Positions 7,353 through 16,828 of a DNA stretch of 64,000 bases are shown here, one piece after another. Source of the stretch: CAZTHM01 sp041946825 (GTDB lineage Bacteria; Acidobacteriota; Terriglobia; UBA7540); contig JBHGBD010000001.1 in the NCBI GenBank assembly GCA_041946825.1, positions 372,001-436,000 on the forward strand, in the 5' to 3' direction. The position numbers and the translations under genes were made by a program. Each line of letters begins with the position of its first letter. Within the stretch, counting starts at the first letter, position 1. The notes below the pieces were generated by a model. That model made no database searches. It worked only from the letters and a program-made list of their open reading frames with translations, and had not been told where the DNA came from.

Positions 7353-8954
7353 TTGAACGCAAACAACACAGGCGATTCTCCCGGCGGCACAGTCCACCGT
7401 TTCAGGCCCCGCTTGGCTGCTAGCATTTTGAGCGGTTTGATGCTCTTTGCCTGCTTTCCGCTCCTCGACTGGAACCTCCTGGTCTGGGTGGCTTGTGCTC
7501 CGCTTCTGGTCGCGCTGGTACGTGAGCCGCATATAGGGCGGGGCTGTCTTCTAGCTTGGTGCGCGGGAGCCGTGTTCATGGCGAGCACGTGCCACTGGTT
7601 CGTGGATGTTGTGGAATTGCACGGCGGCGTGACGCCCACCCTGGCTTGGGGGATTCTGCTGCTTTTCGCTGTCGTTGCCGGAGGCTTCTACGCGGCCTTC
7701 GGGCTGGCAGAGGCCTGGGTAGCGCGCCGGTCGCAACCCATTGCTCTCTGCGCCGCCCCGTTTCTGTGGGTGGCGATGGAAATTGCCAGGACCTACCTCA
7801 TCACAGGCTTTCCATGGAATCAATTGGGCTACGCGGTGCAGGCCGAAGGCTTGAGGCAGTTGGCTTCACTGACGAGTGTGTACGGCCTGTCATTCCTTGC
7901 CATCACAACAAGCGCTCTCATTGCCTGGGTTTGGCTGGAACCGCGGCGCTTCGCGGGTCGCATCGCAAGCGCGAGCTGGTGCGTGCTCCTCATTTCGGCG
8001 AATTGGCTGGCGACTCCTGGCGCCATGCCGCGTGGTACGCGAGTCGCGCACCTCCTCCAACCTAACGTCCCCATGGACCGCGAGAGCGGGGCAAAATGGG
8101 CGCCCTGGCAAAATCCCAAGCCGCTCGAAAACCTCGTGGCAATGAGCCTGGCGAGCGTGACGCGCGAAGGGAGTTCCCCTTCCACACCGTTGCTTATCTG
8201 GCCGGAGAATCCTGCGCCCTTCTATTTCGAGCGTGATCCGGTGTTCCGGGGCGCGGTGGAACGCATGGCGCGCGAGGCGAAAGCTTACACGATCGTTGGC
8301 AGCGTTAACTTCGCCGACCAGACAACTGATCACCCCAAGAATACTGCCATAGTCCTCGACCCTGAGGGCCGCGTCCTGCTCGCCTATGATAAAATTCATT
8401 TGGTGCCCTTTGGCGAGTACGTGCCTTGGTGGGCATTTCCCGGACTGGTCGGGAAAATCACTCACGAAGCGGGCATGTTTGTTCCCGGCTCGGTCTACCA
8501 GACGGCTCAGGCGCGCGACGGCGGGCTCGGCGTATTCATCTGCTACGAGGCGATCTTCCCGCAGCTGGTCCGGCGTCTGGTCCCCCATGGGCCGGGGGTA
8601 CTGGTCAACATTTCGAATGACGCTTGGTTTGGTGACACGGCGGCGGCCTTTCAGCACTTGAACATGGCGCGCATGCGCGCCATCGAGAATCACCGGTTTA
8701 TTCTGCGCGCCACGAACGACGGCATTACATGCGTGATCGATCCCTACGGGCGCGTGCTTGACCGCCTGCCTCGCCATCAGGCGCTGACCATGACCGCCCG
8801 GTTTGAATATATCGACCGGAGGACGTTTTACACGGAGCACGGCGACGTATTCGCATGGGGTTGTATCGGAATCGCCGCCCTAATGCTGGGATGGCGCATC
8901 GGGGAAGATCGGAAAATCAAAAGTAAAGGGGCAAAAGGCAAAGGTCAAAAGTAA
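7353..8954 (+). CDS. lnt: Apolipoprotein N-acyltransferase
   Basis: A 533-residue polytopic membrane protein whose N-terminal half has several hydrophobic helices (about 20-215) and whose C-terminal half is a nitrilase-like domain (about 220-505). The Glu-Lys-Cys triad of this family is visible as 'LLIWPENPAPFY' (Glu), 'LAYDKIHLVPFGEYVP' (Lys) and 'VFICYEAIFPQ' (Cys). The enzyme adds the third acyl chain to the N-terminal Cys of lipoproteins in the inner membrane. Putative substrates in this window include the OmpA-type and PqiC-like lipoproteins. The start is TTG at 7353; no upstream ATG is in frame, and the next Met would remove part of the first helix. The extreme C-terminus (SKGAKGKGQK) is encoded by an A/G-rich repeat-like stretch, so the tail may be an intrusion. 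Confidence 0.9.
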   Translation: MNANNTGDSPGGTVHRFRPRLAASILSGLMLFACFPLLDWNLLVWVACAPLLVALVREPHIGRGCLLAWCAGAVFMASTCHWFVDVVELHGGVTPTLAWGILLLFAVVAGGFYAAFGLAEAWVARRSQPIALCAAPFLWVAMEIARTYLITGFPWNQLGYAVQAEGLRQLASLTSVYGLSFLAITTSALIAWVWLEPRRFAGRIASASWCVLLISANWLATPGAMPRGTRVAHLLQPNVPMDRESGAKWAPWQNPKPLENLVAMSLASVTREGSSPSTPLLIWPENPAPFYFERDPVFRGAVERMAREAKAYTIVGSVNFADQTTDHPKNTAIVLDPEGRVLLAYDKIHLVPFGEYVPWWAFPGLVGKITHEAGMFVPGSVYQTAQARDGGLGVFICYEAIFPQLVRRLVPHGPGVLVNISNDAWFGDTAAAFQHLNMARMRAIENHRFILRATNDGITCVIDPYGRVLDRLPRHQALTMTARFEYIDRRTFYTEHGDVFAWGCIGIAALMLGWRIGEDRKIKSKGAKGKGQK

Positions 8955-9000
8955 GGTTGTCTGGATTCTGACTTCTGACTCCTGCCCGAAGGGAGCAACC

Positions 9001-10102
9001 GTGATTGAGGAATTGGAAAAGGAATTCGAAGACCTGAAGACCCGCGCCAACGAGATTCGGAGTTTTCTTTGACGTCCCGCATCGCCGCCGCGAAATCGAA
9101 GCCATCGAGAAGCAGATAGCCCAGCCGGGCTTCTGGCAAGACCAGGGAGCCTCCCAGAAGATTCTCGCCAACCGCAAGCGCATCGAGGAGCAGATCCAGA
9201 CCGACGAGCGCCTGGGGCAGAAGCTCGCGGATATCCAGGCTTATCTTGAGCTGGCGCGCGAAGGCGAGAACGTCGCCGGAGAAATGCGCGCCGAACTCGA
9301 CGCTCTGCGCGCGGTGATTGAGCGGGTGGAAATCGCCACGTTGCTGCCCGGTGAAAATGATCATCTCAATGCCATCGTCACGATTCACCCCGGTGCCGGC
9401 GGGACGGAATCGCAGGACTGGGCGGAAATGCTTCTGCGCATGTACCGGCGCTGGGCAGAGCGGAAAGGCTTCAAATTCCAGCTCATGGAATTTCAGGCGG
9501 GTGAAGAGGCCGGCCTGAAATCCGCCACCTTCACCGTCACGGGCGACTATGCGTACGGCCTGCTCAACTCAGAAATCGGCGTGCATCGGCTCGTGCGGAT
9601 TTCACCCTTCGACGCCGCGGCGCGCCGGCATACTTCATTCGCCTCGGTCTTCGTCAGCCCGGAGATCGATGACACGATCAACATTGAGCTGAAGCCCGAC
9701 GAACTCCGAATCGAGACTTATCGCTCGACGGGGAAGGGCGGTCAGCACGTCAACACCACTGACTCCGCTGTGCGCATCACGCACATCCCGACCGGGACCG
9801 TCGCGCAATGCCAGAATGAGCGCTCGCAGCACCGCAACAAAGAGATGGCGATGAAGTTTCTCCGGTCGAAGCTCTACGAGTTGGAGTTGCTGAAGCGGCG
9901 AGAAGCTTCACAGAAACTTGAGGACTCAAAAATGGAGATCGGTTTCGGGAGCCAGATCCGGTCCTACGTGCTGCACCCCTACCGGCTGGTGAAGGACACT
10001 CGCACCAAGCTCGAAATGGGAGACACGGACCGCGTTTTGGACGGAGACATCGACCTGTTCATCAAGGCCTACCTGGTCTCTCGCCGTGCCGTGACGAAGT
10101 AG
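9001..10102 (+). CDS. prfB: Peptide chain release factor 2, expressed through a programmed +1 frameshift
   Basis: RF2 recognises UGA and UAA stop codons and triggers peptide release. The first 23 codons run from GTG 9001 to CTT 9067-9069, where an in-frame TGA (9070-9072) follows; shifting +1 continues at GAC 9071 to the stop at 10100-10102, giving about 366 residues, the normal RF2 length. In the second part the codon-recognition motif SPF is present (RISPFDAAARRHTSF) together with the peptidyl-transfer GGQ motif (STGKGGQHVNTTDSAVRITH). The CTTTGAC slippery site is the classic autoregulatory element: low RF2 slows termination at its own UGA and favours the shift. A gene caller without frameshift logic would report only a truncated version beginning near 9284. 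AGGGAG lies upstream of the GTG. Confidence 0.95.
9061..9073 (+). promoter_or_regulatory. prfB programmed +1 frameshift site
   Basis: The sequence CTT TGA C at 9067-9073 is the canonical RF2 slippery heptamer. A short Shine-Dalgarno-like GGAG spans 9059-9062 just upstream, somewhat weaker than the usual AGGGGG. The in-frame TGA is read as a stop only when RF2 is abundant; otherwise the peptidyl-tRNA slips from CTT to TTT and translation continues at GAC. Confidence 0.92.
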
Positions 10103-10244
10103 GGGCAGCGCTCGCCGGCGTCTCCTGTCGAAAACCGGGCGCCAGAGGCAGGAATTGAGGGCTACCATTCAAGAGCTTTTCTTCGCTTGTGGCGACCGTG
10201 TAGCCGCTGTTCGCTGCAAAGTACGCCGTATCAGCTTGAAATCG

Positions 10245-10274
10245 TTGACACTTTTCGAAGGGGTGTGCTAGCGT
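10245..10274 (+). promoter_or_regulatory. Predicted sigma70-type promoter of metK-ahcY
   Basis: TTGACA at 10245-10250 is a consensus -35. An extended -10-like TGCTAGCGT follows (TG 10266-10267, TAGCGT 10269-10274) with an 18-base spacer. About 80 bases of leader separate it from the metK start. The same TTGACA plus 'tgctag' pattern stands in front of the tRNA-Glu remnant at 17048. I looked for SAM or SAH riboswitch motifs in the leader and could not recognise one. Confidence 0.6.
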
Positions 10275-10353
10275 TTTAGTTTTGCACCAGAGCGAAGGCG
10301 TTCATCAGAGGCCCTTCCGCATCAGGCAATCATCGTAATCAAGGAGGCTCCGC

Positions 10354-11508
10354 GTGTCCGGGCCAAATCAAAAGTATCTCTTTACCTCCGAGTCGGTAAC
10401 CGAGGGTCACCCCGACAAAGTCTGCGATCAGATTTCCGACGCCGTCCTGGACGCCGTCCTCGCTGCCGATCCCAAGGGCCGCGTGGCCTGCGAGTCTATG
10501 GCCAAAGATCAGATGGTTTACGTGATGGGCGAAATTACCACCAGAGCCAACCCCGACATCGAGAAATTGGTGAGGCAGACGGTGCGTGAAATCGGCTACA
10601 CCGATCCCACTGCGGGTTTCAGCGCGGATACTTGCCAGGTGACGGTCAACCTGACACGCCAGAGCGGCGACATCGCCATGGGCGTGGATACCGGAGGGGC
10701 AGGCGACCAGGGACTGATGTTCGGCTTTGCCTGCGACGAAACGCCGGAACTGATGCCCTTTCCCATCATGATGGCGCAGAAGCTGTGCCAACGCCTCGCG
10801 GAGGTCCGCCGCAAGAAGATCCTCGATTTCATCCGCCCCGATGGTAAATCTCAAGTCACCGTCGAATATGAAGGTTTCAAGCCACTGCGCGTGGACACGG
10901 TTGTGGTGTCGACTCAACATACGCCGGAGGTCTCGACCGAGACTCTGCACGAAGGCGTCAAGCAGTGCGTCATTAAGCCGGTTATTCCTTCCAATATGCT
11001 CGATGAGAAGTCGAAGTACTACATCAACCCTACCGGGCGATTCGTGACTGGCGGGCCCGTCGGCGATTCCGGGCTGACGGGGCGCAAGATCATCGTGGAC
11101 ACCTACGGCGGCACAGCGCACCACGGCGGCGGCTGCTTCTCCGGCAAGGATCCGACCAAGGTAGATCGGTCGGCGACCTATATGGCGCGCTATATCGCGA
11201 AAAACCTTGTGGCGGCGGGGCTGGCGAAGCGCGCCGAAGTGCAACTCGCTTACGCGATCGGGGTGGCGGAACCGGTTTCGGTGATGGTAAACAGTTTCGG
11301 CACCGGGCGAATTGAAAACGGCGCGATGGTCGATCTGGTGCGCAAGCATTTCCGGCTGACTCCGCGCGGCATCATCGAGTCGCTCGACCTGCTGCGCCCC
11401 GTTTACAGGAAGACAGCGGCTTACGGCCATTTCGGCCGTTCGGAGCCGGAGTTCACCTGGGAAAAAACAGACAAGGCCGCGGGACTGCGGCAGGAAGCGG
11501 GACTCTAG
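10354..11508 (+). CDS. metK: S-adenosylmethionine synthetase
   Basis: A 384-residue enzyme that makes S-adenosylmethionine from methionine and ATP in the cytoplasm. Signatures visible are 'FTSESVTEGHPDKVCDQISDAVLD' at the N-terminus, the flexible-loop motif 'GAGDQGLMFGFACDET' and the phosphate-binding stretch 'GGGCFSGKDPTKVDRSATYMARYIAKN'. Length and order are those of bacterial MetK. The GTG start at 10354 has AAGGAGG seven bases upstream. The gene is followed with no gap by ahcY, so synthesis of the methyl donor and removal of the by-product S-adenosylhomocysteine are coupled in one transcript. Confidence 0.97.
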   Translation: MSGPNQKYLFTSESVTEGHPDKVCDQISDAVLDAVLAADPKGRVACESMAKDQMVYVMGEITTRANPDIEKLVRQTVREIGYTDPTAGFSADTCQVTVNLTRQSGDIAMGVDTGGAGDQGLMFGFACDETPELMPFPIMMAQKLCQRLAEVRRKKILDFIRPDGKSQVTVEYEGFKPLRVDTVVVSTQHTPEVSTETLHEGVKQCVIKPVIPSNMLDEKSKYYINPTGRFVTGGPVGDSGLTGRKIIVDTYGGTAHHGGGCFSGKDPTKVDRSATYMARYIAKNLVAAGLAKRAEVQLAYAIGVAEPVSVMVNSFGTGRIENGAMVDLVRKHFRLTPRGIIESLDLLRPVYRKTAAYGHFGRSEPEFTWEKTDKAAGLRQEAGL

Positions 11509-12783
11509 ATGGCCACCGCAAAGAAGTTACCCTGTGACGTAAAAGATCTTGGCTTGGCGGAGAAGGGAAAGCTCCGCATCGAATGGGCCGCGCAGTGGAT
11601 GCCTGTCCTTAAGCTGATTCGCAAGAGGTTTATCAAGGAGAAGCCGCTGGAAGGCCTGCGGTTATCGGCCTGCCTGCACGTGACGACCGAAACGGCCAAC
11701 CTGGCCATTACTCTGCGCGACGGCGGCGCGGACGTGGTCGTGTGCGCTTCGAACCCGCTCAGCACGCAGGACGACGTCGCGGCGTCGCTTGTGAGGGATT
11801 ACAGCATCCCCACGTTCGCCATCAAAGGCGAAGACAAGACCAGCTACTACTCGCACATTGTTTCCGCGCTCGAACACAAGCCCCAGATCACCATGGACGA
11901 CGGCGCGGACCTCGTCACTACTATTCTCACCAAGCGAAAGGAACTCATCCCGGGAATTGTCGGCGGCACGGAAGAGACGACGACCGGCGTCATTCGCCTG
12001 CGCAGCATGGCCAACGATGGAGTGCTGAGATTTCCCATTATCGCCGTCAATGACGCGGACACCAAGCATCTGTTCGACAACCGGTACGGTACTGGCCAAT
12101 CCACGCTGGATGGCATCCTGCGGGCGACGAACTTGCTCTTTGCCGGACTAAAGGTTGTGGTCAGTGGTTACGGCTGGTGCGGCCGTGGCGTGGCGATGCG
12201 CGCCAAGGGCTTGGGTTCGGACGTTATCGTCACGGAGATAAATCCGACGCGCGCACTCGAGGCCGTGATGGACGGCTTCCGCGTGATGCCGATGTCCGAC
12301 GCTGCAAAGATTGGCGATGTCTTCATCACGGTGAGCGGAAACAAATCCGTGATCCGCGACGAGCACTTCAAAGCCATGAAGGACGGCGCGGTGGTCTGCA
12401 ATTCGGGCCACTTTAATGTCGAGGTGGATATCCCAGCTCTGGAAAAGATGGCGCTCTCCAAGCGCACCACGCGCGATTTTGTCGAGGAATTCACCATGCG
12501 CGACGGCCGCAAGCTTTTCCTGCTCGGCGAAGGCCGGTTGATTAACCTTGCCGCCGCCGAGGGCCATCCTGCGGTCGTCATGGACATGAGTTTCGCCAAC
12601 CAGGCCCTGTCGGCCGAATACATGTCCAAAAACGCCAAGAAGCTCGAGCCGAAAGTCTACCCGGTCCCGGAGGACATTGACCGTGCTGTCGCGCGGCTGA
12701 AGCTCGAGTCCATGGGCGTCTCCATCGACAAGCTCACGCCGGAACAGGAAGAGTATTTGTCGTCCTGGTCGGAAGGAACCTAG
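11509..12783 (+). CDS. ahcY: Adenosylhomocysteinase (S-adenosylhomocysteine hydrolase)
   Basis: A 424-residue NAD-dependent enzyme that splits S-adenosylhomocysteine into adenosine and homocysteine. Recognisable parts are 'CLHVTTETANLAITLRDGGADVVVCASNPLSTQDDVAASL', 'DDGADLVTTI', 'EETTTGVIRLRSM' and the NAD-binding 'VVSGYGWCGRGVAMRAKGLG'. The C-terminal 'YMSKNAKKLEPKVYPVPEDIDRAVARLKLESMG' is the usual dimer tail region. It lacks the extra roughly 40-residue insert seen in some bacterial forms, resembling the shorter type. Its ATG directly follows the metK stop codon. Confidence 0.96.
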   Translation: MATAKKLPCDVKDLGLAEKGKLRIEWAAQWMPVLKLIRKRFIKEKPLEGLRLSACLHVTTETANLAITLRDGGADVVVCASNPLSTQDDVAASLVRDYSIPTFAIKGEDKTSYYSHIVSALEHKPQITMDDGADLVTTILTKRKELIPGIVGGTEETTTGVIRLRSMANDGVLRFPIIAVNDADTKHLFDNRYGTGQSTLDGILRATNLLFAGLKVVVSGYGWCGRGVAMRAKGLGSDVIVTEINPTRALEAVMDGFRVMPMSDAAKIGDVFITVSGNKSVIRDEHFKAMKDGAVVCNSGHFNVEVDIPALEKMALSKRTTRDFVEEFTMRDGRKLFLLGEGRLINLAAAEGHPAVVMDMSFANQALSAEYMSKNAKKLEPKVYPVPEDIDRAVARLKLESMGVSIDKLTPEQEEYLSSWSEGT

Positions 12784-12870
12784 AAATTTAACGATTGAGT
12801 GATTTAGTGATTTCGGGAACGAAGACGCAAACCACTAAATGGCTAAATCACCAAATCACAAAATGATTCA
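12784..12870 (+). repeat. Intergenic AT-rich inverted repeat between ahcY and tldD
   Basis: A 15-base arm GTGATTTAGTGATTT (12799-12813) is matched by AAATCACCAAATCAC (12845-12859) with one mismatch and about 31 bases between them, so the RNA can fold into a long AU-rich hairpin just before tldD. The words 'gattgagtgatttagtgattt' and 'ccactaaatggctaaatcacc' belong to a word-like repeat style seen in several other gaps of this window. Confidence 0.6.
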
Positions 12871-14328
12871 ATGAAAGACTTCGCGAAACGAGCGCTAGAC
12901 ACTGCCGTAGCCCTGGGGGCGAGTTACGCCGACGTCCGCGTGATGGACATCCGGCAACGCTACCTGGGTACGAAGAACGGCAAGCCATCGCAGGTCCGCG
13001 ATTCCGAATCGTTTGGGATTGGCGTACGCGTAATCGCCGACGGCGCCTGGGGGTTTGCCTCGACGGATGACCTGACCACGGCCAATGCCGATCGGGTGGC
13101 GGCGCAGGCGGTGGAGGTGGCGCGCGCCAGCGCGCTCTGCAAGAAGCACGAGGCGAAGCTCGCGCCGGAGGAGAAGATCCAGGACCACTACGCCGGACCC
13201 TGCAAGATCGACCCGTTCGCGGTTCCGGTTTCGAATTGTCTCGACCTGATGCTCAAAGTGGACGCGGAGCTGCGCAAGGTGCCGGGCGTGACGCTCGCCG
13301 AAGCGGCCATGGACTTCCGGCGCATCGAGCAGCTATTTCTCTCCAGCATCGGTTCGGAAATTTACCAGGTCAAGACGCAGACCGGGGCCGGGTTTGTCGC
13401 CACCTCGTTTCACGATAACGAGATCCAGCGTCGCTCTTACCCCAATTCGTTCGGCGGGCAATACCAGACCAAGGGTTACGAATTGATCGAAGAATTGGAC
13501 CTGCTGGGCCACGCTCCCCACATCGCGGAAGAAGCGGTAGCGCTCCACAAAGCGGACCAATGCCCCTCCGGCGTGCGTGACATTATTCTGGGCAGTTCGC
13601 AACTCGGCCTGCAGGTTCACGAGTCTATCGGGCATCCCATCGAGCTCGACCGCGTCCTGGGCACCGAGGCGAATTTCGCCGGCATGAGCTTCCTGACGCT
13701 GGAGAAACTAAACAGCCTCAAATACGCTTCCGATATCGTGAACGTCGTAGCCGACGCTACGCCTGCGCACGGGCCGGGGCTCGGAACGTTTGCCTACGAC
13801 GACGAAGGCGTCCCGGCGCAGTGCACGCCCATTATCAAGGACGGGCTGTTCGTGGGTTATCTGACTTCGCGCGAGACCGCGGCCCAAATTGGCCAGCCGC
13901 GTTCGAGCGGCGCCATGCGTGCCGAAGGATGGAACCGCATTCCCCTCATCCGCATGACTAATGTCAGCCTGCTGCCGGGGAAGGGAACGCTTGAGGAACT
14001 GATTGCCTCAACCGACGACGGAATCTACATGGAGACCAACCGCAGTTGGTCAATCGATGACCGGCGCTACAACTTCCAGTTCGGCACGGAGATCGGCTGG
14101 GAGATCAAGGGGGGAAAGAAAGTGCGGATTCTGAAGAATCCGACCTACGCTGGAATCACGACCGATTTCTGGAATTCCTGCGACGCCGTTTGCGGGCCGG
14201 AAGAGTGGACCCTCTGGGGAACGCCTAACTGCGGAAAAGGCCAGCCGATGCAGACGATGGGTACAGGTCACGGCGCGTCGCCCGCGCGGTTCCGGAAGGT
14301 GCAAGTCGGAGTGGCATACAAGGATTGA
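12871..14328 (+). CDS. tldD: Metalloprotease TldD
   Basis: A 485-residue member of the TldD/PmbA family. TldD carries the zinc-binding HExxxH motif, seen here in 'LQVHESIGHPIELDRVLGTEANFAG'. The N-terminal domain (AVALGASYADVRVMDIRQRYLGTKNG) and the C-terminal 'SDDGIYMETNRSW'-type region are in the usual order. With TldE it forms a heterodimeric protease that cuts unfolded or modified peptides (known for microcin B17 maturation and CcdA degradation in E. coli). The partner tldE lies 102 bases downstream on the same strand. The ATG start at 12871 follows the inverted repeat; a ribosome-binding site is not strong. Confidence 0.95.
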   Translation: MKDFAKRALDTAVALGASYADVRVMDIRQRYLGTKNGKPSQVRDSESFGIGVRVIADGAWGFASTDDLTTANADRVAAQAVEVARASALCKKHEAKLAPEEKIQDHYAGPCKIDPFAVPVSNCLDLMLKVDAELRKVPGVTLAEAAMDFRRIEQLFLSSIGSEIYQVKTQTGAGFVATSFHDNEIQRRSYPNSFGGQYQTKGYELIEELDLLGHAPHIAEEAVALHKADQCPSGVRDIILGSSQLGLQVHESIGHPIELDRVLGTEANFAGMSFLTLEKLNSLKYASDIVNVVADATPAHGPGLGTFAYDDEGVPAQCTPIIKDGLFVGYLTSRETAAQIGQPRSSGAMRAEGWNRIPLIRMTNVSLLPGKGTLEELIASTDDGIYMETNRSWSIDDRRYNFQFGTEIGWEIKGGKKVRILKNPTYAGITTDFWNSCDAVCGPEEWTLWGTPNCGKGQPMQTMGTGHGASPARFRKVQVGVAYKD

Positions 14329-14430
14329 GTCATTTCCTCATTGAGTCATTGATGCTTTGAAGTAGCTATCGCGGGAAGGGATCTGGCGGTGTCTTTCAAT
14401 GTCCCAACGATCCGGTGAATCAACGAAAAA

Positions 14431-15768
14431 ATGAACCTGAACCGACAGCGGGCCGAAGAGACTTTCAAGAGGGTTCTAAAGTACTCGACGGCCGATGAGA
14501 CAGAAGCCATCATCAGTTCCGCGTCGTATTCCCTGACGCGCTTCGCCAACAACACCATCCATCAAAACGTCACGGAGGAAGGCGTTTCGCTTTCCGTCCG
14601 CGCCGTTGTGGATCATCGGACCGCGCGCGCCAGTACCAATAAACTCGACGAAACGTCCATTCGCCAGGTTTGCGAATCTGCGCTGGCGCTGGCCCGACTG
14701 CAATCCCCTGACCCTGACTTGCTTCCCATGCCCGGGGCGCAGATGTTCCGGGGAGTCGACCGCTTCCATGCCGAGACCGCTGCTCTGACGCCGCAAGCGC
14801 GCGCCGAGACCGTGCGCAACGTCATTGCTCGGGCGGAAAAGGACAAGCTGACCGCGGCCGGCATCTATTCCAGCGGCAGCTCTGCGACGGGTCTCTTCAA
14901 TTCCCGTGGCCTTGCAGCGTTCCATGAAGAGACGGTCTCTGAGTTCTCGGTCACCATGCTGGGTGATTCCAGCTCGGGCTGGGCCAAGAAGACCTCACCC
15001 AACTGCCAGGAGCTGGAGCCGGAAGCGCGAGCCGATCGAGCGGCAGTCAAAGCCCTCGAAAGCCGCGAGCCTCGCGAGGCGCCTCCCGGTAAGTACACCG
15101 TGATACTGGAACCGGCTGCCGTCCTCGACCTGCTGGGGTTCCTCTTTTTCGACTTCGGCGGCCTGGCGGTGCACGAACAGCGCAGTTGCCTCACCGGGCG
15201 CGTCGGGCAAAAGATCTTTGGAAACAATATCAACGTTCGTGACGATGTCTATCATCCTTTGCAAGCGGGCGCGCCGTTTGACGGTGAAGGGATGCCACGC
15301 CAGCGCGTCATGCTGGTGGAGAAGGGTGTTGTCAAGGGCGTCGTTTACGCGCGGCAAACTGCCAAGCTGGTGGGCGCGGAACCTACCGGGCATGGCTTCC
15401 CGCTACCCAACGAGTTCGGCGAAGCGCCAATGAACATCGTCATGGAAGGCGGCAAAGCCAGCGTCGAGGATATGATCCGTTCTACCGAGCGCGGCCTGCT
15501 GGTGACGCGCCTGTGGTACATCCGCGAAGTCGATCCTTTTCAGAAAATACTTACCGGCATGACGCGCGACGGCACGTTTTGGATCGAAGGCGGAAAGCTT
15601 CAGCACGGAGTGAAAAACCTGCGCTTCAACCAGAGCGTCATCGAAATGCTCAACCATGTCGAACTGATGGGCCCTCCGCAACGCACCGCGGGCGAAGAAT
15701 CGTTCGAGATGGTCGTTCCAGCCATGAAAGTGAGCGAATTCAGCTTTTCGTCTCTCACCAAATTTTGA
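14431..15768 (+). CDS. tldE: TldE/PmbA-family metalloprotease subunit
   Basis: A 445-residue TldD/PmbA-family protein lacking the HExxxH zinc motif, as expected of the TldE (PmbA) subunit. N-terminal 'EEGVSLSVRAVVDHRTARASTNKLDETSIRQVCESALALAR' and C-terminal 'GLLVTRLWYIREVDPFQKILTGMTRDGTFWIEGGKLQHGVKNLRFNQS' are characteristic. It is thought to pair with TldD and help form the substrate channel. Its position directly after tldD supports the heterodimer. The gap between the two genes contains a short gattgagtcatt-type repeat. Confidence 0.93.
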   Translation: MNLNRQRAEETFKRVLKYSTADETEAIISSASYSLTRFANNTIHQNVTEEGVSLSVRAVVDHRTARASTNKLDETSIRQVCESALALARLQSPDPDLLPMPGAQMFRGVDRFHAETAALTPQARAETVRNVIARAEKDKLTAAGIYSSGSSATGLFNSRGLAAFHEETVSEFSVTMLGDSSSGWAKKTSPNCQELEPEARADRAAVKALESREPREAPPGKYTVILEPAAVLDLLGFLFFDFGGLAVHEQRSCLTGRVGQKIFGNNINVRDDVYHPLQAGAPFDGEGMPRQRVMLVEKGVVKGVVYARQTAKLVGAEPTGHGFPLPNEFGEAPMNIVMEGGKASVEDMIRSTERGLLVTRLWYIREVDPFQKILTGMTRDGTFWIEGGKLQHGVKNLRFNQSVIEMLNHVELMGPPQRTAGEESFEMVVPAMKVSEFSFSSLTKF

Positions 15769-15854
15769 GCTCGGCGTTTCGTTCCGGGCTGGGACACACG
15801 GTTGACTCTTGACACTTCGCCCGGCATGAAGCACACTCCGCTCCGTCTCTCGAG

Positions 15855-16799
15855 ATGAAGGGCAACGCAACCAATCGACGAACGTTCATGAGAGAGGCTT
15901 GCGCGTTGGCGCTGGCGAGCTGCGTCCCCGACGCCTGGGCCAACGCTGCTTCCGAGGTCCTGCCCAATCCCGTTGGCTACGCCACGATTTCCTGGCGGGA
16001 CAGAGAGATCGATCACGCGCTGGAGACGATCTCGATCCTCGGTTACAAGGGCGTGCAGATGCTCGGGTTCGTGCGCGAGAAATTTGCCGGGGCGCGCGCC
16101 GACGAGTTGCGCGACCGGCTGAAGTCCCTCCACCTCGAGGCCGTGACGTTGTCGTGTTCCGATGTGGATCTGAAGCCCGAGGATCCGCGCGACGAAACTG
16201 GGCAGGTTCGATCCTACGCGGCGTTTCAACAGCGGTTGGGAGGGAAGTATCTCCAGGTAACCGACGGCGGCGATCCACGGAAAACCTATTCAACCGAGAC
16301 CATCCGCGAATTGGGCAAGCGTATGAACGCCATGGGAAAAATCGCGCAGGATGCCGGGCTGACGCTGGGCTACCACCCGCATGTCGGGACCATCGGCGAG
16401 ACGCGCGTGGGTATGCAGCGGATGCTGGACGCCACCGACCCGCGCTACGTCAAGCTGATTGCCGACGTTGGCCATATGACGTTGGGCGGCGCCGATCCGG
16501 CGGAAGTCATCCGCACTTACCACGAACGGCTGATCTTCCTGCACTTCAAAGATGTGCGGAAGGACGCGATGGAACTGGCAAAGAACAGTCAAGGCGCGGT
16601 GAAGCGCGGGAAATATACTTTCTGCGAGATTGGTACGGGCACAGTCGATTTTCCCGCCATCGTTCAGGCCTTGCGTGATACGCAGTTCGCTGGCTGGATT
16701 ATCGTCGAATTGGACGGCTACGAGCGCGGTCCCGGCGGCGCCGACGCCAGCGCGCGAACTAACAAGGAAGCCGCAGAGAAGCTGGGGTTCAGCGTGTAG
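15855..16799 (+). CDS. Tat-exported sugar phosphate isomerase/epimerase-like TIM-barrel protein
   Basis: A 314-residue protein. Residues 1-31 look like a Tat signal (NRRTFMREACALALASC then AWANA), so the protein is probably exported folded. The rest is an AP-endonuclease-2/xylose-isomerase-like TIM barrel: 'ISWRDREIDHALETISILGYKGVQML', 'LTLGYHPHVGTIGETRVGM' with a likely metal-ligand His, 'VKLIADVGHMTLGG' (Asp, His), 'LIFLHFKDVRKD' (His, Asp) and 'GWIIVELDGYE' (Glu). These metal ligands are those of sugar isomerases and epimerases; the true substrate is unknown. The gene stands alone between tldE and a repeat-filled gap. Confidence 0.8.
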   Translation: MKGNATNRRTFMREACALALASCVPDAWANAASEVLPNPVGYATISWRDREIDHALETISILGYKGVQMLGFVREKFAGARADELRDRLKSLHLEAVTLSCSDVDLKPEDPRDETGQVRSYAAFQQRLGGKYLQVTDGGDPRKTYSTETIRELGKRMNAMGKIAQDAGLTLGYHPHVGTIGETRVGMQRMLDATDPRYVKLIADVGHMTLGGADPAEVIRTYHERLIFLHFKDVRKDAMELAKNSQGAVKRGKYTFCEIGTGTVDFPAIVQALRDTQFAGWIIVELDGYERGPGGADASARTNKEAAEKLGFSV

Positions 16800-16828
16800 A
16801 ACTCGTTGTTCTTGCCTCGGATCGAAAC

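Noticed and set aside
9070..9072. In-frame stop making prfB a pseudogene
   Set aside because: The CTTTGAC site is the known programmed frameshift of RF2 genes.
10103..10353. Possible SAM or SAH riboswitch in the metK leader
   Set aside because: The gap is long enough, but I could not recognise the conserved core of any SAM/SAH riboswitch class; only a promoter is supported.
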